From Aquabacter sp. L1I39 (GTDB lineage: Bacteria; Pseudomonadota; Alphaproteobacteria; Rhizobiales; Xanthobacteraceae): a stretch of DNA of 64,000 nucleotides. Positions 18,840 through 27,976 of the stretch are shown here, piece by piece. Within the stretch, counting starts at the first letter, position 1; each line of letters begins with the position of its first letter. Below the pieces are notes generated by a model that saw only the letters and a list, made by a program, of their open reading frames with translations, made no database searches and was not told where the DNA came from. The translations under genes and the position numbers were made by a program. The stretch lies in NCBI RefSeq assembly GCF_017742835.1, contig NZ_CP072392.1:4834080-4898079 (forward strand), read 5' to 3'.

Positions 18840-19841
18840 ATGTCGGCACCGAGCGAGACCTTCGACCTGGACCAGATGATCATCCGCAACGCGGAGACGG
18901 CCGCCGCCAGCGTGCGTGCCGCCCGCACCGCCATCGCATCCGTCATCTTCGGCCAGGAAGCGGTCATCGACCGGGCGCTCATCACCATTCTCGCGGGTGG
19001 CCATGCGCTACTCGTGGGCGTGCCGGGTCTTGCCAAGACCAAGCTGGTGGAAACCATGGGCACGGTGCTGGGCCTTGATGCCCGCCGCGTGCAATTCACA
19101 CCCGATCTCATGCCCTCCGACATTCTGGGCGCCGAGGTGCTGGAAGAGGGCATGGGTGGCAAGCGCGCCTTCCGCTTCATCCGCGGCCCCATCTTCGCCC
19201 AGTTGCTGATGGCCGACGAAATCAACCGCGCGAGCCCCCGCACCCAGTCCGCTTTGCTCCAGGCCATGCAGGAATATCATGTCACGGTGGCCGGCGAGCG
19301 CCATGACCTGCCCAAGCCCTTCCATGTGCTCGCCACCCAGAATCCGCTGGAGCAGGAAGGCACCTATCCCCTGCCGGAAGCTCAGCTCGACCGCTTCCTG
19401 ATGGAAATCGACGTCGACTATCCCGACCGCGACGCCGAGCGGCGCATCCTGTTCGACACCACCGGCGCCGAGGACACCAAGCCGCGCGCGGCCATGGCGG
19501 TGGACGACCTCCTGTCCGCCCAGCGCCTGGTGCGCCGCCTGCCGGTGGGCGAATCGGTGGTGGAGGCGATCCTGACCCTGGTGCGCTCCGCCCGCCCCGG
19601 CGCGGACGGGCCGGAAGCCAAATATATCGCCTGGGGCCCCGGGCCTCGCGCCAGCCAGGCCCTGATGCTCGCCGTGCGCGCCCGCGCCCTGCTCGACGGG
19701 CGATTCGCGCCGTCTGTGGATGATGTGACAGCCCTCGCTGAGCCGGTCCTGAAGCACCGCATGGCCTTGACCTTCGCCGCCCGCGCCGACGGGCAGTCGG
19801 TGACCGGCATCGTGCGCCGGCTGACCGAGCGGCTCGGGTGA
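18840..19841 (+). CDS. MoxR-type AAA+ ATPase
   Basis: A 333-residue MoxR ATPase. Walker A is GVPGLAKT (residues 60-67), Walker B is LLMADEIN near residue 125, followed by RASPRTQSALLQAMQE. Sensor 1 is VLATQNPLEQEGTYPLPEAQLDRF, and the C-terminal lid region includes the sensor 2 area. MoxR proteins act as chaperone-like ATPases with VWA-domain partners. Here the partners are the DUF58 protein and two large membrane proteins that follow, each joined by a 4-nt overlap. GGGAG is placed 7 nt before the ATG. Confidence 0.93.
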   Translation: MSAPSETFDLDQMIIRNAETAAASVRAARTAIASVIFGQEAVIDRALITILAGGHALLVGVPGLAKTKLVETMGTVLGLDARRVQFTPDLMPSDILGAEVLEEGMGGKRAFRFIRGPIFAQLLMADEINRASPRTQSALLQAMQEYHVTVAGERHDLPKPFHVLATQNPLEQEGTYPLPEAQLDRFLMEIDVDYPDRDAERRILFDTTGAEDTKPRAAMAVDDLLSAQRLVRRLPVGESVVEAILTLVRSARPGADGPEAKYIAWGPGPRASQALMLAVRARALLDGRFAPSVDDVTALAEPVLKHRMALTFAARADGQSVTGIVRRLTERLG

Positions 19842-20782
19842 AGGACCACGCCGTGGCGGCCGAGATCCAGACGTCCGTCGACCAGGCCAAGGAAGCCTCC
19901 TCGGTCCTCTCGGCCTCCATGCCCCGCCTCGTGCTGGAGGCGCGCCGCATCGCCGCCTCGGTGCAGCACGGGCTGCACGGCCGGAGACGGCCGGGCACGG
20001 GCGAGAATTTCTGGCAATATCGCCGCTTCCTGGACGGAGAGCCCGCCGCGCGGGTGGATTGGCGCCGCTCGGCGCGTGACGACCATCTTTATGTGCGCGA
20101 GCGGGAATGGGAGGCGGCCCACACGGTGTGGGTCTGGCCGAACCTGTCGCCGTCCATGACCTATGCCTCCGCACGTCTCCAGCCCAAGCGCGACCGTGCA
20201 CTGGTGATCGCCTTCGCCCTTGCCGACCTCCTGGTGAAGGGTGGCGAGCGGGTTGGCGTGCCAGACCTTCTGCGCCCCTCCGCCAGCCGGCGCATCGTCG
20301 AGCGCATGGCCGAGGCGGTGCTGCATGCGGGCACAGGGCCGGCCTTGCCGCCGGCATTCGGCCCTTCGCCTCTGGCGGAGCTGGTGCTGCTGGGGGACTT
20401 CTGGAGTCCGACACAGGCTGTGTGCAGCCGCATCGAGCAGCTGGCGGGCTCGGGCGCGCACGGCCATGTGGTGCAGATCGTCGATCCGTCGGAGGAGACC
20501 TTCCCCTTTTCCGGCCGCATCGCCTTTCACGCCTCGGAAGGCGGGGAAAGCCTGACGGTAGGGCGGGCGGAAGCCTGGCGTCCGGACTATGAGGCGCGTC
20601 TCGCCGTCCATCGCGCGGCGCTGCGCGACACCTGCCTGCGGCTCGGCTGGGGCTTCGTGATCCACCGCACCGACCGTCCGGCCAGCGAGCTGCTGCTGGC
20701 GCTCCATGCCCGCATGGGTGCGGGGGCCAATGCTCCGGGATCCGCCGTCTCGGAATCGCGGCAGGAGGATGCCCCCGCATGA
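19838..20782 (+). CDS. DUF58 domain protein
   Basis: A 314-residue protein with the DUF58 core: RRPGTGENFWQYRRFLDGEPAARVDWRRSARDDHLYVREREWEAAHTVWVW near residues 48-98. The PGxGxxFxxxRxYxxGDxxRxIDWxxSAR pattern of the family is clear. DUF58 proteins contain a degenerate VWA-like fold and pair with MoxR. The start GTG overlaps the moxR stop (GTGA), and its own stop overlaps the next ATG. Unlike many DUF58 proteins there is no N-terminal membrane pair, so it is probably cytosolic. Confidence 0.88.
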   Translation: MKDHAVAAEIQTSVDQAKEASSVLSASMPRLVLEARRIAASVQHGLHGRRRPGTGENFWQYRRFLDGEPAARVDWRRSARDDHLYVREREWEAAHTVWVWPNLSPSMTYASARLQPKRDRALVIAFALADLLVKGGERVGVPDLLRPSASRRIVERMAEAVLHAGTGPALPPAFGPSPLAELVLLGDFWSPTQAVCSRIEQLAGSGAHGHVVQIVDPSEETFPFSGRIAFHASEGGESLTVGRAEAWRPDYEARLAVHRAALRDTCLRLGWGFVIHRTDRPASELLLALHARMGAGANAPGSAVSESRQEDAPA

Positions 20783-23601
20783 TGGGATTGCCGCTCGCCT
20801 TCACGGCACCGCTTGTTCTCGCAGCCTTCGTCGCCCTGCCTTTGCTCTGGTTCCTGCTGCGGGTTGTGCCGCCCAAGCCCCGCGAGCTGGTGTTCCCGCC
20901 CACGCGCCTGCTGCTGGAGATCAAGCCGAAGGAAGAGACCCCCGCGCGCACGCCATGGTGGCTGACGGCGCTGCGCCTGCTGCTCGCCGCCCTGGTGATC
21001 CTCGCAGCGGCGGGTCCGGTCTGGAATCCTCCGGCTGCGACCCCGAGCGCGTCCGGGCCCATGGTCCTGGTGCTCGACCAGGGCTGGCCCTCGGCCCCCA
21101 CCTGGGAGCAGCGCATCGCCACCGCGTCCGGCCTCATCGACCAGGCCGAAGCAGAGGGGCGCGGCATCGCACTCATTCCCACCGCCGAGGTACCGAAGGA
21201 GGTTTCTCTCCTGCTTCCGGCGCAAGCGCGCGAGAAGCTGCGCTCCCTGGCGCCCGTGCCCTATTTGCCGGAACGCAAGGACGCTTTCGCGCTCGCCGCG
21301 CGCCATGTGGCTGCCGAGCCGCAGGCGGGGCTGGTCTATATTTCCGACGGCGTGGATCTCCAGAAGGAGGCGGCCGGAGCTGTCTTTCCCGAGATGAAGC
21401 TCGCTCAGCCGGCCCTGGTGATCAGCGGCGGCCTCGCAGGGCCCCTTGCCCTTGCGGCGCCCGAAAATGCTGCCGGTGCGCTCAGCGTAAAGGTGCTGCG
21501 GGCGGAAGCCGGCGCGCCCCGCGCCGGGCAGGTGGAAGCCAGGGACCAGAAGGGCCTCAGCCTCGGCGAAGCCCCCTTCTCCTTCGCTGCCGATGCCAAG
21601 GAGGCGGAAGCCCGCTTCGACATCCCGGTGGAAGTGCGCAACGACATTGCCCGCCTGGAAATCGTCGGCGAACATTCCGCCGGTGCGGTGCAGTTGCTCG
21701 ATAAGCGCTGGCGCCGCCGAACTGTCGGCGTGGTCTCGGGCGCCAGTTCTGATACCGGCCAGCCCCTCCTAGCACCCACTTATTACCTCTCCCGCGCGCT
21801 CGGCCCGTTCGCGGACGTGCGCATCGCCGATGCGGGGGCGCCGGCCGAGGCCATTAACCGTCTGCTGGATCAGCGGGTGCCGGTTCTGATCCTCACCGAT
21901 GTGGGCACGATCCCCCCCGCCACGCGCACGCGCCTGCTGCGCTTCGTTGAGGAGGGGGGCGTGCTGGTGCGCTTTGCCGGGCCGCGCCTTGCCAATGCGC
22001 AGGACGACCTCCTGCCGGTGCGCCTGCGGCGCGGAGGTCGGGTACTGGGCGGTTCCCTGTCCTGGGAGACGCCGCAAGCGCTTGGAAACCTCACGCCGGA
22101 CGGTCCCTTCCGCGACCTGCCCTTGCCGGACGACGTCACCGTCACCCGCCAGGTGCTGGCCGAGCCCGACGGGGCGCTGGGCGAGCGCACTTGGGCGAGC
22201 CTGAAGGACGGAACGCCCCTCGTCACCGGCGTGCGCCGGGGCAAGGGAACGCTTGTGCTGTTTCATGTGACCGCGGATACGTCCTGGTCGAACCTGCCTT
22301 TGTCAGGCACATTCGTGGAGATGTTGCGCCACGTGATCGCTCTCGCTGACACGGCGGCCGTCGCGGAGGAGGCACCGGCCGCAGGACCTGCCACAGCACT
22401 TGCTACACGCGCCGCGCCCGCTGCCATCCGGCCGAGCCGTGTGCTGGACGGCTTCGGTGCCTTCCAGCCCGCCGGCCCCCTCGTGCGGCCCCTGCCCGCC
22501 TCCTTCACCGGACGTGCCAGCGCCGAGCATCCCCCGGGCTTCTATGGTCCATCCGATGGCCTCGTGGCGGTCAATGCCCTTCTGCCCCCCGACCGCCTCG
22601 CCCCCTTCGACACATCGCCGCTCGGTGCGACTGTTGAGCCGCTGCGGGCGGGAGAGCAACGCGACCTGCGCGGCCCGGTGCTTGTGGCCATGTTGGGCCT
22701 TCTGCTGCTGGACGCGTTGGCTGTGCTTTTCCTGGCGGGCGGCCTGTCTCGCCTGACCGGCCGGCGCGCCCGCACCGTCGCGGGTGCGCTGCTCACCGCA
22801 CTGGCGCTCTCAACCCTCGCCCCCCTGCCCTCCCCGGCGCGGGCGGACGATGCCTATGCGGTGAAGGCCGCCAACCAAACCCATCTGGCCTATGTGCGCA
22901 CGGGCGATGCGGAGGTGGACAAGATCAGCCAGGCGGGCCTAGCGGGCCTCACCACCTTCCTCGGCCAGCGCACCGCGCTCCAGGCCGGCGAGCCCATGGG
23001 CGTCGACATCGCCAAGGACGAATTGTCCTTCTTCCCCCTGCTCTACTGGCCCATCCTGCCCAACGCACCGACGCCAAGCGCAGCCGTGCTGGCCCGGGTG
23101 GATGCCTTCATGAAGCAGGGCGGCACGGTCATCTTCGACACCCGCGACGCGCTGGAGGCGCCGCCCGGCGGCACCGGCCCGCTGACGCCCGCGGGCCGCA
23201 AGCTGCGGGAAATTCTCTCCGGCCTCGACATTCCCGAGCTTGAGCCGGTGCCGCGCGACCATGTGCTCACCAAGGCCTTCTATCTTCTGCGCGACTTCCC
23301 CGGCCGCTTCACCGGCGGCACCACCTGGGTGGAAGCGCTGCCGCTGGTGCGCGACGGCGAGGAGCGCCCGGCCCGTGCGGGCGATGGCGTCTCGCCCGTC
23401 ATCATCACCGGCAATGACTTGGCGGGGGCCTGGGCGGTGGGACAAAGCGGAGAACCGCTCTTGCCCCTGACCCCCGGCGAGCCGCGCCAGCGAGAATTTG
23501 CGTTCCGCACGGGGGCCAACATCGCCATGTATGTGCTCACCGGCAATTACAAGGCCGACCAGGTGCATGTGCCGGCCCTGCTGGAGCGCCTCGGCCAATG
23601 A
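20779..23601 (+). CDS. BatA-like N-terminal and DUF4159 membrane protein
   Basis: A 940-residue protein of the alphaproteobacterial MoxR cluster. The N-terminus has the BatA-type double helix: LAFTAPLVLAAFVALPLLWFLLRVVPP (residues 5-31), with a second helix near 67-85. A VWA-like part follows around residues 94-230, where MVLVLDQGWPS stands in the MIDAS position but lacks the usual DxSxS. A middle beta-rich domain, a helix pair around 630-690 ending in an ARADD cleavage-like site, and a C-terminal DUF4159 domain from about residue 690 (AVKAANQTHLAYVRTGD) complete it. It is likely in the inner membrane with a large periplasmic part. Confidence 0.82.
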   Translation: MMGLPLAFTAPLVLAAFVALPLLWFLLRVVPPKPRELVFPPTRLLLEIKPKEETPARTPWWLTALRLLLAALVILAAAGPVWNPPAATPSASGPMVLVLDQGWPSAPTWEQRIATASGLIDQAEAEGRGIALIPTAEVPKEVSLLLPAQAREKLRSLAPVPYLPERKDAFALAARHVAAEPQAGLVYISDGVDLQKEAAGAVFPEMKLAQPALVISGGLAGPLALAAPENAAGALSVKVLRAEAGAPRAGQVEARDQKGLSLGEAPFSFAADAKEAEARFDIPVEVRNDIARLEIVGEHSAGAVQLLDKRWRRRTVGVVSGASSDTGQPLLAPTYYLSRALGPFADVRIADAGAPAEAINRLLDQRVPVLILTDVGTIPPATRTRLLRFVEEGGVLVRFAGPRLANAQDDLLPVRLRRGGRVLGGSLSWETPQALGNLTPDGPFRDLPLPDDVTVTRQVLAEPDGALGERTWASLKDGTPLVTGVRRGKGTLVLFHVTADTSWSNLPLSGTFVEMLRHVIALADTAAVAEEAPAAGPATALATRAAPAAIRPSRVLDGFGAFQPAGPLVRPLPASFTGRASAEHPPGFYGPSDGLVAVNALLPPDRLAPFDTSPLGATVEPLRAGEQRDLRGPVLVAMLGLLLLDALAVLFLAGGLSRLTGRRARTVAGALLTALALSTLAPLPSPARADDAYAVKAANQTHLAYVRTGDAEVDKISQAGLAGLTTFLGQRTALQAGEPMGVDIAKDELSFFPLLYWPILPNAPTPSAAVLARVDAFMKQGGTVIFDTRDALEAPPGGTGPLTPAGRKLREILSGLDIPELEPVPRDHVLTKAFYLLRDFPGRFTGGTTWVEALPLVRDGEERPARAGDGVSPVIITGNDLAGAWAVGQSGEPLLPLTPGEPRQREFAFRTGANIAMYVLTGNYKADQVHVPALLERLGQ

Positions 23602-25664
23602 CCTATGGGCTGACCTTCGACCCCTTCATTCCCCTGCCGGCCTTGCTGGCGGCGGCCGGGGTGGCCGCGCTCCTGGCCGGCCTGCTGCTGGCCACCCGCA
23701 CCCGGGGCGCGGTGTTCCGCGCACTCGCCTTGTGCGCCGGCCTTCTGGCACTCGCCAACCCCTCTCTCACGCGGGAGGAGCGCGAGCCCCTGACCTCGGT
23801 GGCTGCGGTGGTGGTGGACAAGAGCGCCAGCCAGGATTTCGGCGACCGCACCGCCCAGACCGAGGCGGCGCGGACGGCGCTGGTGGAACGACTGCAACGC
23901 ATGGGCAATGTGGAGGTGCGCGTCATCGAGGCCAATGCACGCGATGGGGAAAGCGACGGCACGCGCCTGTTCGCCGCCCTCTCCGCAGGACTTGCGGACG
24001 TGCCGCCCGAGCGCGTGGCGGGTGCCGTGATGATCACGGACGGCCGCATCCATGACGTGCCGTCCAATCCGTCCGCGCTGGGCTTTTCAGCCCCGGTCCA
24101 TGGCCTGATCACAGGACGCTCCGGCGAGAAGGACCGCCGCGTTGCACTGGAGAAGGCGCCCCGCTTTGGCATTGTGGGCCAGAGGCAGGCGCTGACCTTC
24201 CGCGTCACCGACGAGGGGCTGCCTGCCGGAACCCGACTGACCGCCACCGTCCGGCGGGACGGCGAAGTGGTGGCGACGCCCGTGGTCACCACTGGCCAGC
24301 CCGCCACCGTGGAGGTGGAGATCACCCATGCGGGGCCGAACATCGTCGAGGTGGAAGTGCCGCCGCTCGCCGACGAGCTGACGCCGATGAACAACCGCGT
24401 CGCCGTCTCCATTGACGGCGTGCGGGACAAGCTGCGGGTGCTGCTGGTGTCCGGCGAGCCGAATGTGGGCGAACGCACTTGGCGCAATCTTCTGAAGAGC
24501 GACGCCAATGTGGACCTCGTCCACTTCACCATCCTGCGCCCGCCGGAGAAGCAGGACGGCACCCCTATCAACGAACTCTCGCTGATCGCTTTCCCCACCC
24601 GCGAGCTGTTCCAGACCAAGATCCGCGACTTCGACCTGATCATCTTCGACCGCTATTCCCAGCAGGGCGTGCTGCCGCAGGTCTATTTCGACAATATTGT
24701 GCGCTATGTGCGCGCGGGCGGCGCCATCCTGGTGGCGGCGGGCACGGACTATGTGGAGCCCGGCTCGCTCTACAACACGCCGCTGGAGGAGATCCTGCCG
24801 GCCGCCCCGACGGGCGCCACCACCGAACAACCGTTCCGCACCCAATTGACCAATCCCGGCAAGCGCCACCCTGTGACGCGGGCTCTGCCCGGAGCGGAGA
24901 CCGATCCGCCGTCCTGGAGCCGCTTCTTCCGCGTCATTGATGCGGAGGCGCGCTCTGGCACGGCCGTGCTGGCGGGGCCGCAGGACAAGCCGGTGCTGAT
25001 CCTCGACCGGGTCGGAGAGGGCCGGGTGGCCCTTCTTCTATCCGACCATTTCTGGCTGTGGGCGCGGGGCTATGAGGGCGGCGGCCCCTATATCGACCTT
25101 TTGCGCCGCCTCTCCCACTGGCTCATGAAGGAGCCGGACCTTGAGGAGGAGCGCTTGCGCCTCTTCACGTCCGGACGCGAGCTGGTGGTAGAGCGTCAGA
25201 CCATGGCCGACACCGTGCCCCCGGCCCGCATCACCCCGCCCACCGGACCCGAGCGCACCCTCACCATGACCCAGGTGGAACCGGGCCTCTGGCGGGCCAC
25301 CACGCCCGCCGACCAATTGGGCCTTTGGCGCGCCGCCAACGGCAATCTGAACGCGCTCGCCAATATTGGTCCCCTGAACCCGAGGGAATTCGCCGAGGTC
25401 ACCAGCACCAAGGAGGTGCTCGCGCCCATGTCCACCGCCACCGGCGGGGGAATCTGGCGGCTGGCCGATCTGTCCGGCGGCGTGCCGCGCGTGGTGGCGG
25501 TCAGCACCGGCGAGCGCCTGGCGGGCGAGGACTGGTTGGGCCTGCGCACCCGCGATGTGAGCGTGGTGACCGGTATCGGCCTGTTCCCGGTCTTCGCCGG
25601 CCTCACGGGGCTGCTGCTGCTTCTGGGACTGATTTCCCTGAGCTGGATTCGCGAGGGGCGCTAG
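23598..25664 (+). CDS. Large membrane protein of the MoxR cluster (VWA/GATase-like)
   Basis: A 688-residue protein with two N-terminal helices (around residues 11-33 and 38-56) and one C-terminal helix (GIGLFPVFAGLTGLLLLLGLISLSW). The large middle part begins with AAVVVDKSASQDFGDR, a VWA-like strand with a partial MIDAS DxSxS (DKSAS). It continues with DKLRVLLVSGEPNVGERTWRNLLKSD and a glutamine-amidotransferase-like segment ending GEGRVALLLSDHFWLWARGY. This is the usual last gene of the moxR-DUF58-DUF4159 group in this order. The function is unknown; a cell-envelope stress or assembly role is inferred from the MoxR/VWA link. ATGA overlap with the gene before. Confidence 0.78.
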   Translation: MTYGLTFDPFIPLPALLAAAGVAALLAGLLLATRTRGAVFRALALCAGLLALANPSLTREEREPLTSVAAVVVDKSASQDFGDRTAQTEAARTALVERLQRMGNVEVRVIEANARDGESDGTRLFAALSAGLADVPPERVAGAVMITDGRIHDVPSNPSALGFSAPVHGLITGRSGEKDRRVALEKAPRFGIVGQRQALTFRVTDEGLPAGTRLTATVRRDGEVVATPVVTTGQPATVEVEITHAGPNIVEVEVPPLADELTPMNNRVAVSIDGVRDKLRVLLVSGEPNVGERTWRNLLKSDANVDLVHFTILRPPEKQDGTPINELSLIAFPTRELFQTKIRDFDLIIFDRYSQQGVLPQVYFDNIVRYVRAGGAILVAAGTDYVEPGSLYNTPLEEILPAAPTGATTEQPFRTQLTNPGKRHPVTRALPGAETDPPSWSRFFRVIDAEARSGTAVLAGPQDKPVLILDRVGEGRVALLLSDHFWLWARGYEGGGPYIDLLRRLSHWLMKEPDLEEERLRLFTSGRELVVERQTMADTVPPARITPPTGPERTLTMTQVEPGLWRATTPADQLGLWRAANGNLNALANIGPLNPREFAEVTSTKEVLAPMSTATGGGIWRLADLSGGVPRVVAVSTGERLAGEDWLGLRTRDVSVVTGIGLFPVFAGLTGLLLLLGLISLSWIREGR

Positions 25665-25715
25665 AGCGCGATCCCATCAGATTGAATCAATCTGATGAGT
25701 GAATCGCCCTCTAAC
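25665..25715. repeat. Palindromic repeat element 1
   Basis: The inner perfect hairpin has arms CATCAGATTGA / TCAATCTGATG with a 1-nt spacer (25675-25697). The outer arms AGAGCGCGAT and ATCGCCCTCT are nearly complementary. The sequence GTGAATCGCCCTC on the right arm recurs near 47571 and, reversed, near 41349. It lies just after the stop of the MoxR-cluster operon and directly abuts a second palindrome. Confidence 0.7.
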
Positions 25716-25723
25716 CCATTGAT

Positions 25724-25779
25724 AGAGAATGCGTGATCCGATCAGATGGCGATGCCATCTGATCGGCGCATGCTCTAGA
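25724..25779. repeat. Palindromic repeat element 2
   Basis: Perfect 13-bp hairpin CCGATCAGATGGC / GCCATCTGATCGG with a 3-nt loop (25738-25766). It is framed by near-complementary AGAGAATGCG and CGCATGCTCT. It forms a tandem pair with element 1, joined by the spacer AACCCATTGAT. The sequence after it (CAACGCATTTCCTTCACGCG, 25799-25818) resembles an intergenic motif I recall as frequent in Rhizobiales genomes. Confidence 0.65.
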
Positions 25780-25853
25780 GCACCCTGTCCCCTTGTTTCA
25801 ACGCATTTCCTTCACGCGAACCGTGCCCCAAGTCGCTCGGAAATGCTCCGAAA

Positions 25854-27797
25854 TCACCGCATCGGAGGCCCCGCCGCCTTCAGCGCCGGCACCAGCACCG
25901 CCCGCCACGCTTCAAGCGCATGGAGTGCACCGGCCACATCCAGGTGCCCGCCATCCAGGAAGAGCGGCACGCCATCGGCGGTGGGACGGCAGCGTGTAGC
26001 GTCGCAGTAAAGGAGGCGCGGGCGGAACAGGGCGCGACCGGTACCCGTCTCCGCCAGCGATTGCAGCCAGGCCTCGAGAGGCGCGGCCGCCGCATCCGAG
26101 GCCGCCCGCGTTTCATCGCAAACCCTCTCATCGCTGCCCGCGAATCGGCGACGCAGCACGCAGCGGCCACCACCCGTGGGAAAGCCCCCCGCGCTGCCCA
26201 CCAGGAGAACCGGCTTGCCCGCCGCCGAAAGAGCGTCGAGCGCGGCAGCGAGGCGCGCGCGATCAGGGGGCGGGTCATTGGCCCAATTGCCGGCAATCAC
26301 CACCAGGCGCACACGCGGATCGCCCACCAGCCGCTCCAGGGACTGCGCGCGGAAGGCATTGCACGCCTGCTGCTCGGAACGGGCAAGGGGGCTCAAGGCC
26401 GGATCGGGGGCAAGCGGTGCACATCCCGCCTTGGTGACCTGCCAGACGCCGAACCCCTCCTCCCGGCCGAGGCGGTCGAGGGCGGGGCCGTGATGGTCGC
26501 CGAAGGAATCACCCCACAGGGCCACGACCGGGGCGCGGGGATCGGGATCGCCGAACCGGCATTGCCCCTCCGGCGGGAGGGTGCCGCCGGGCCCGAGGAG
26601 GCAGATGGCGCGGCCTTGCCAGTAGGTACCGACCGTCCGCTCAGCCTCTAGATAGGCGGCCGTGGCGCGGCTGGGCAATCCCCCCGTTGCCACCATCACC
26701 CAGGCAATGCCCGCCAAGCCCGCCAGCACCGCCACGCCAACCCCGACGCTGCGCCATTCGCTGGCAGGGCGCGCCGGTCCATGGCGGCGGAATGGTGCCT
26801 CAACGAAGCGCCAGGAGAGCGTGGAAACCAGCAGCATGGCGACGAACAGGCCGACGCCCTCCATGAGATCCGGCCCGCGGAAGGTAAGGAAGCGATGGAT
26901 GGCGATGATCGGCCAGTGCCACAGATAGAGCGAATAGGAGATGAGGCCGATCCACACCAAGGGTGCAAGCGACAGGAGGCGGCCGACCCGCGTGATCCGC
27001 CTCTCCTCCCCCGCCCAGATCAGGCAGAGGGCCCCCAGGGTCGGGACAAGCGCGGAGGCACCGGGAAAGATCGTGTCGTGATTGAACGTGGCATAGGCAA
27101 AGGCGATGAGCCCCAGGCCCACCAGCGCCACCGCCTCCCCCTGCCAGAGCGCGCGCAGGCGCGGCAGATAGCCGAGCGCCAGCGCCGCTCCCAACAGCAA
27201 TTCCCAGAAGCGGCCGGCGGAATTGTAGAAAGCCGGCGCCGGCCGGAACACCGCATTGCGGGTGGAAACCACCAGGGACGCCAGGATCAGCGCCCAGATC
27301 ACATAGGGCCGGATGCGGGCAAGCCGCGGATGAAACAGGAGCGCCAATAGCAGCGGCCAAGCCAGGTAGAATTGCTCCTCCACCGAGAGCGACCAGGTGT
27401 GGAGCAGCCATTGCTCGTCGGGCGCCGCGCCGAAATAGCCGGTGGCGGAGAGGAAATAGCGGTTGGCCAGAAAGGTGGAGGCGGCCTGAAGCGACTTCCC
27501 GAAGGCCACAAGCATCCCCGGCGGCAACAGAATGAGCGCCGCCACCGACGTCGCGAGCGCCACCGCCGCATAGGCAGGCACGATGCGCCGGACACGCCGG
27601 TCATAGAAGGTCAGCAGGCTGAATTGCCGCTCGTCAAGGTCTCGGGCCAGGAGCTTGGTGATGAGATAACCGGAGATGACGAAGAAAATGTCGACGCCCA
27701 CATAGCCGCCGGGCACCAGCCGCTCGTCGAGGTGGTAGAGGACGACCGGAAGGACTGCCAGGGCGCGCAAGCCGCCAATATCTGCCCTGTACTGCAT
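25854..27797 (-). CDS. Acyltransferase 3 (OafA-type) with C-terminal SGNH domain
   Basis: A 647-residue membrane O-acyltransferase. The N-terminal acyltransferase-3 domain (residues 1-360) has about ten helices and the family signature YRADIGGLRALAVLPVVLYHL, with VGVDIFFVISGYLI after it. The C-terminal periplasmic SGNH hydrolase-like domain (from about residue 400) has the GDS block VALWGDSFGDHHG near 427 and the DxxH block LFLDGGHLD near 620. Such fusions acetylate lipopolysaccharide O-antigen or other surface glycans, with the SGNH part delivering the acetyl group. The gene is alone, between the repeat region and the polyamine transporter operon. Confidence 0.9.
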   Translation of the reverse strand: MQYRADIGGLRALAVLPVVLYHLDERLVPGGYVGVDIFFVISGYLITKLLARDLDERQFSLLTFYDRRVRRIVPAYAAVALATSVAALILLPPGMLVAFGKSLQAASTFLANRYFLSATGYFGAAPDEQWLLHTWSLSVEEQFYLAWPLLLALLFHPRLARIRPYVIWALILASLVVSTRNAVFRPAPAFYNSAGRFWELLLGAALALGYLPRLRALWQGEAVALVGLGLIAFAYATFNHDTIFPGASALVPTLGALCLIWAGEERRITRVGRLLSLAPLVWIGLISYSLYLWHWPIIAIHRFLTFRGPDLMEGVGLFVAMLLVSTLSWRFVEAPFRRHGPARPASEWRSVGVGVAVLAGLAGIAWVMVATGGLPSRATAAYLEAERTVGTYWQGRAICLLGPGGTLPPEGQCRFGDPDPRAPVVALWGDSFGDHHGPALDRLGREEGFGVWQVTKAGCAPLAPDPALSPLARSEQQACNAFRAQSLERLVGDPRVRLVVIAGNWANDPPPDRARLAAALDALSAAGKPVLLVGSAGGFPTGGGRCVLRRRFAGSDERVCDETRAASDAAAAPLEAWLQSLAETGTGRALFRPRLLYCDATRCRPTADGVPLFLDGGHLDVAGALHALEAWRAVLVPALKAAGPPMR

Positions 27798-27928
27798 TCA
27801 CCCGGACGCCGATCCATTTCTCCGCCGTTTCTCCTTTTTGCAGAATGTTTCGCGTGGTGCCACTCCACGGCGCCGTTTTCCCGCGCCTGTGGCACGGCCG
27901 CACCGTATCCCCGGCATGAGAAACGACA

Positions 27929-27950
27929 GCGCCCGGCCGAAGCCGGGCGC
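27929..27950 (-). terminator. Hairpin after the pot operon
   Basis: Perfect 9-bp GC-rich stem (GCGCCCGGC / GCCGGGCGC), which on the minus strand closes a very stable TTCG tetraloop. It lies 26 nt after the potI stop. It is followed by TGTCGTTTC rather than a clean T-run, so it is a likely terminator or 3'-end stabiliser for potGHI. Confidence 0.6.
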
Positions 27951-27976
27951 CAAAGGCCGGAGGAGACGGGCCTGCG

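Noticed and set aside
19008..21182. Minus-strand open frame of about 724 codons across moxR and DUF58
   Set aside because: Composition is Arg/Ala/Pro-rich and it lies fully antisense to genes with clear motifs.
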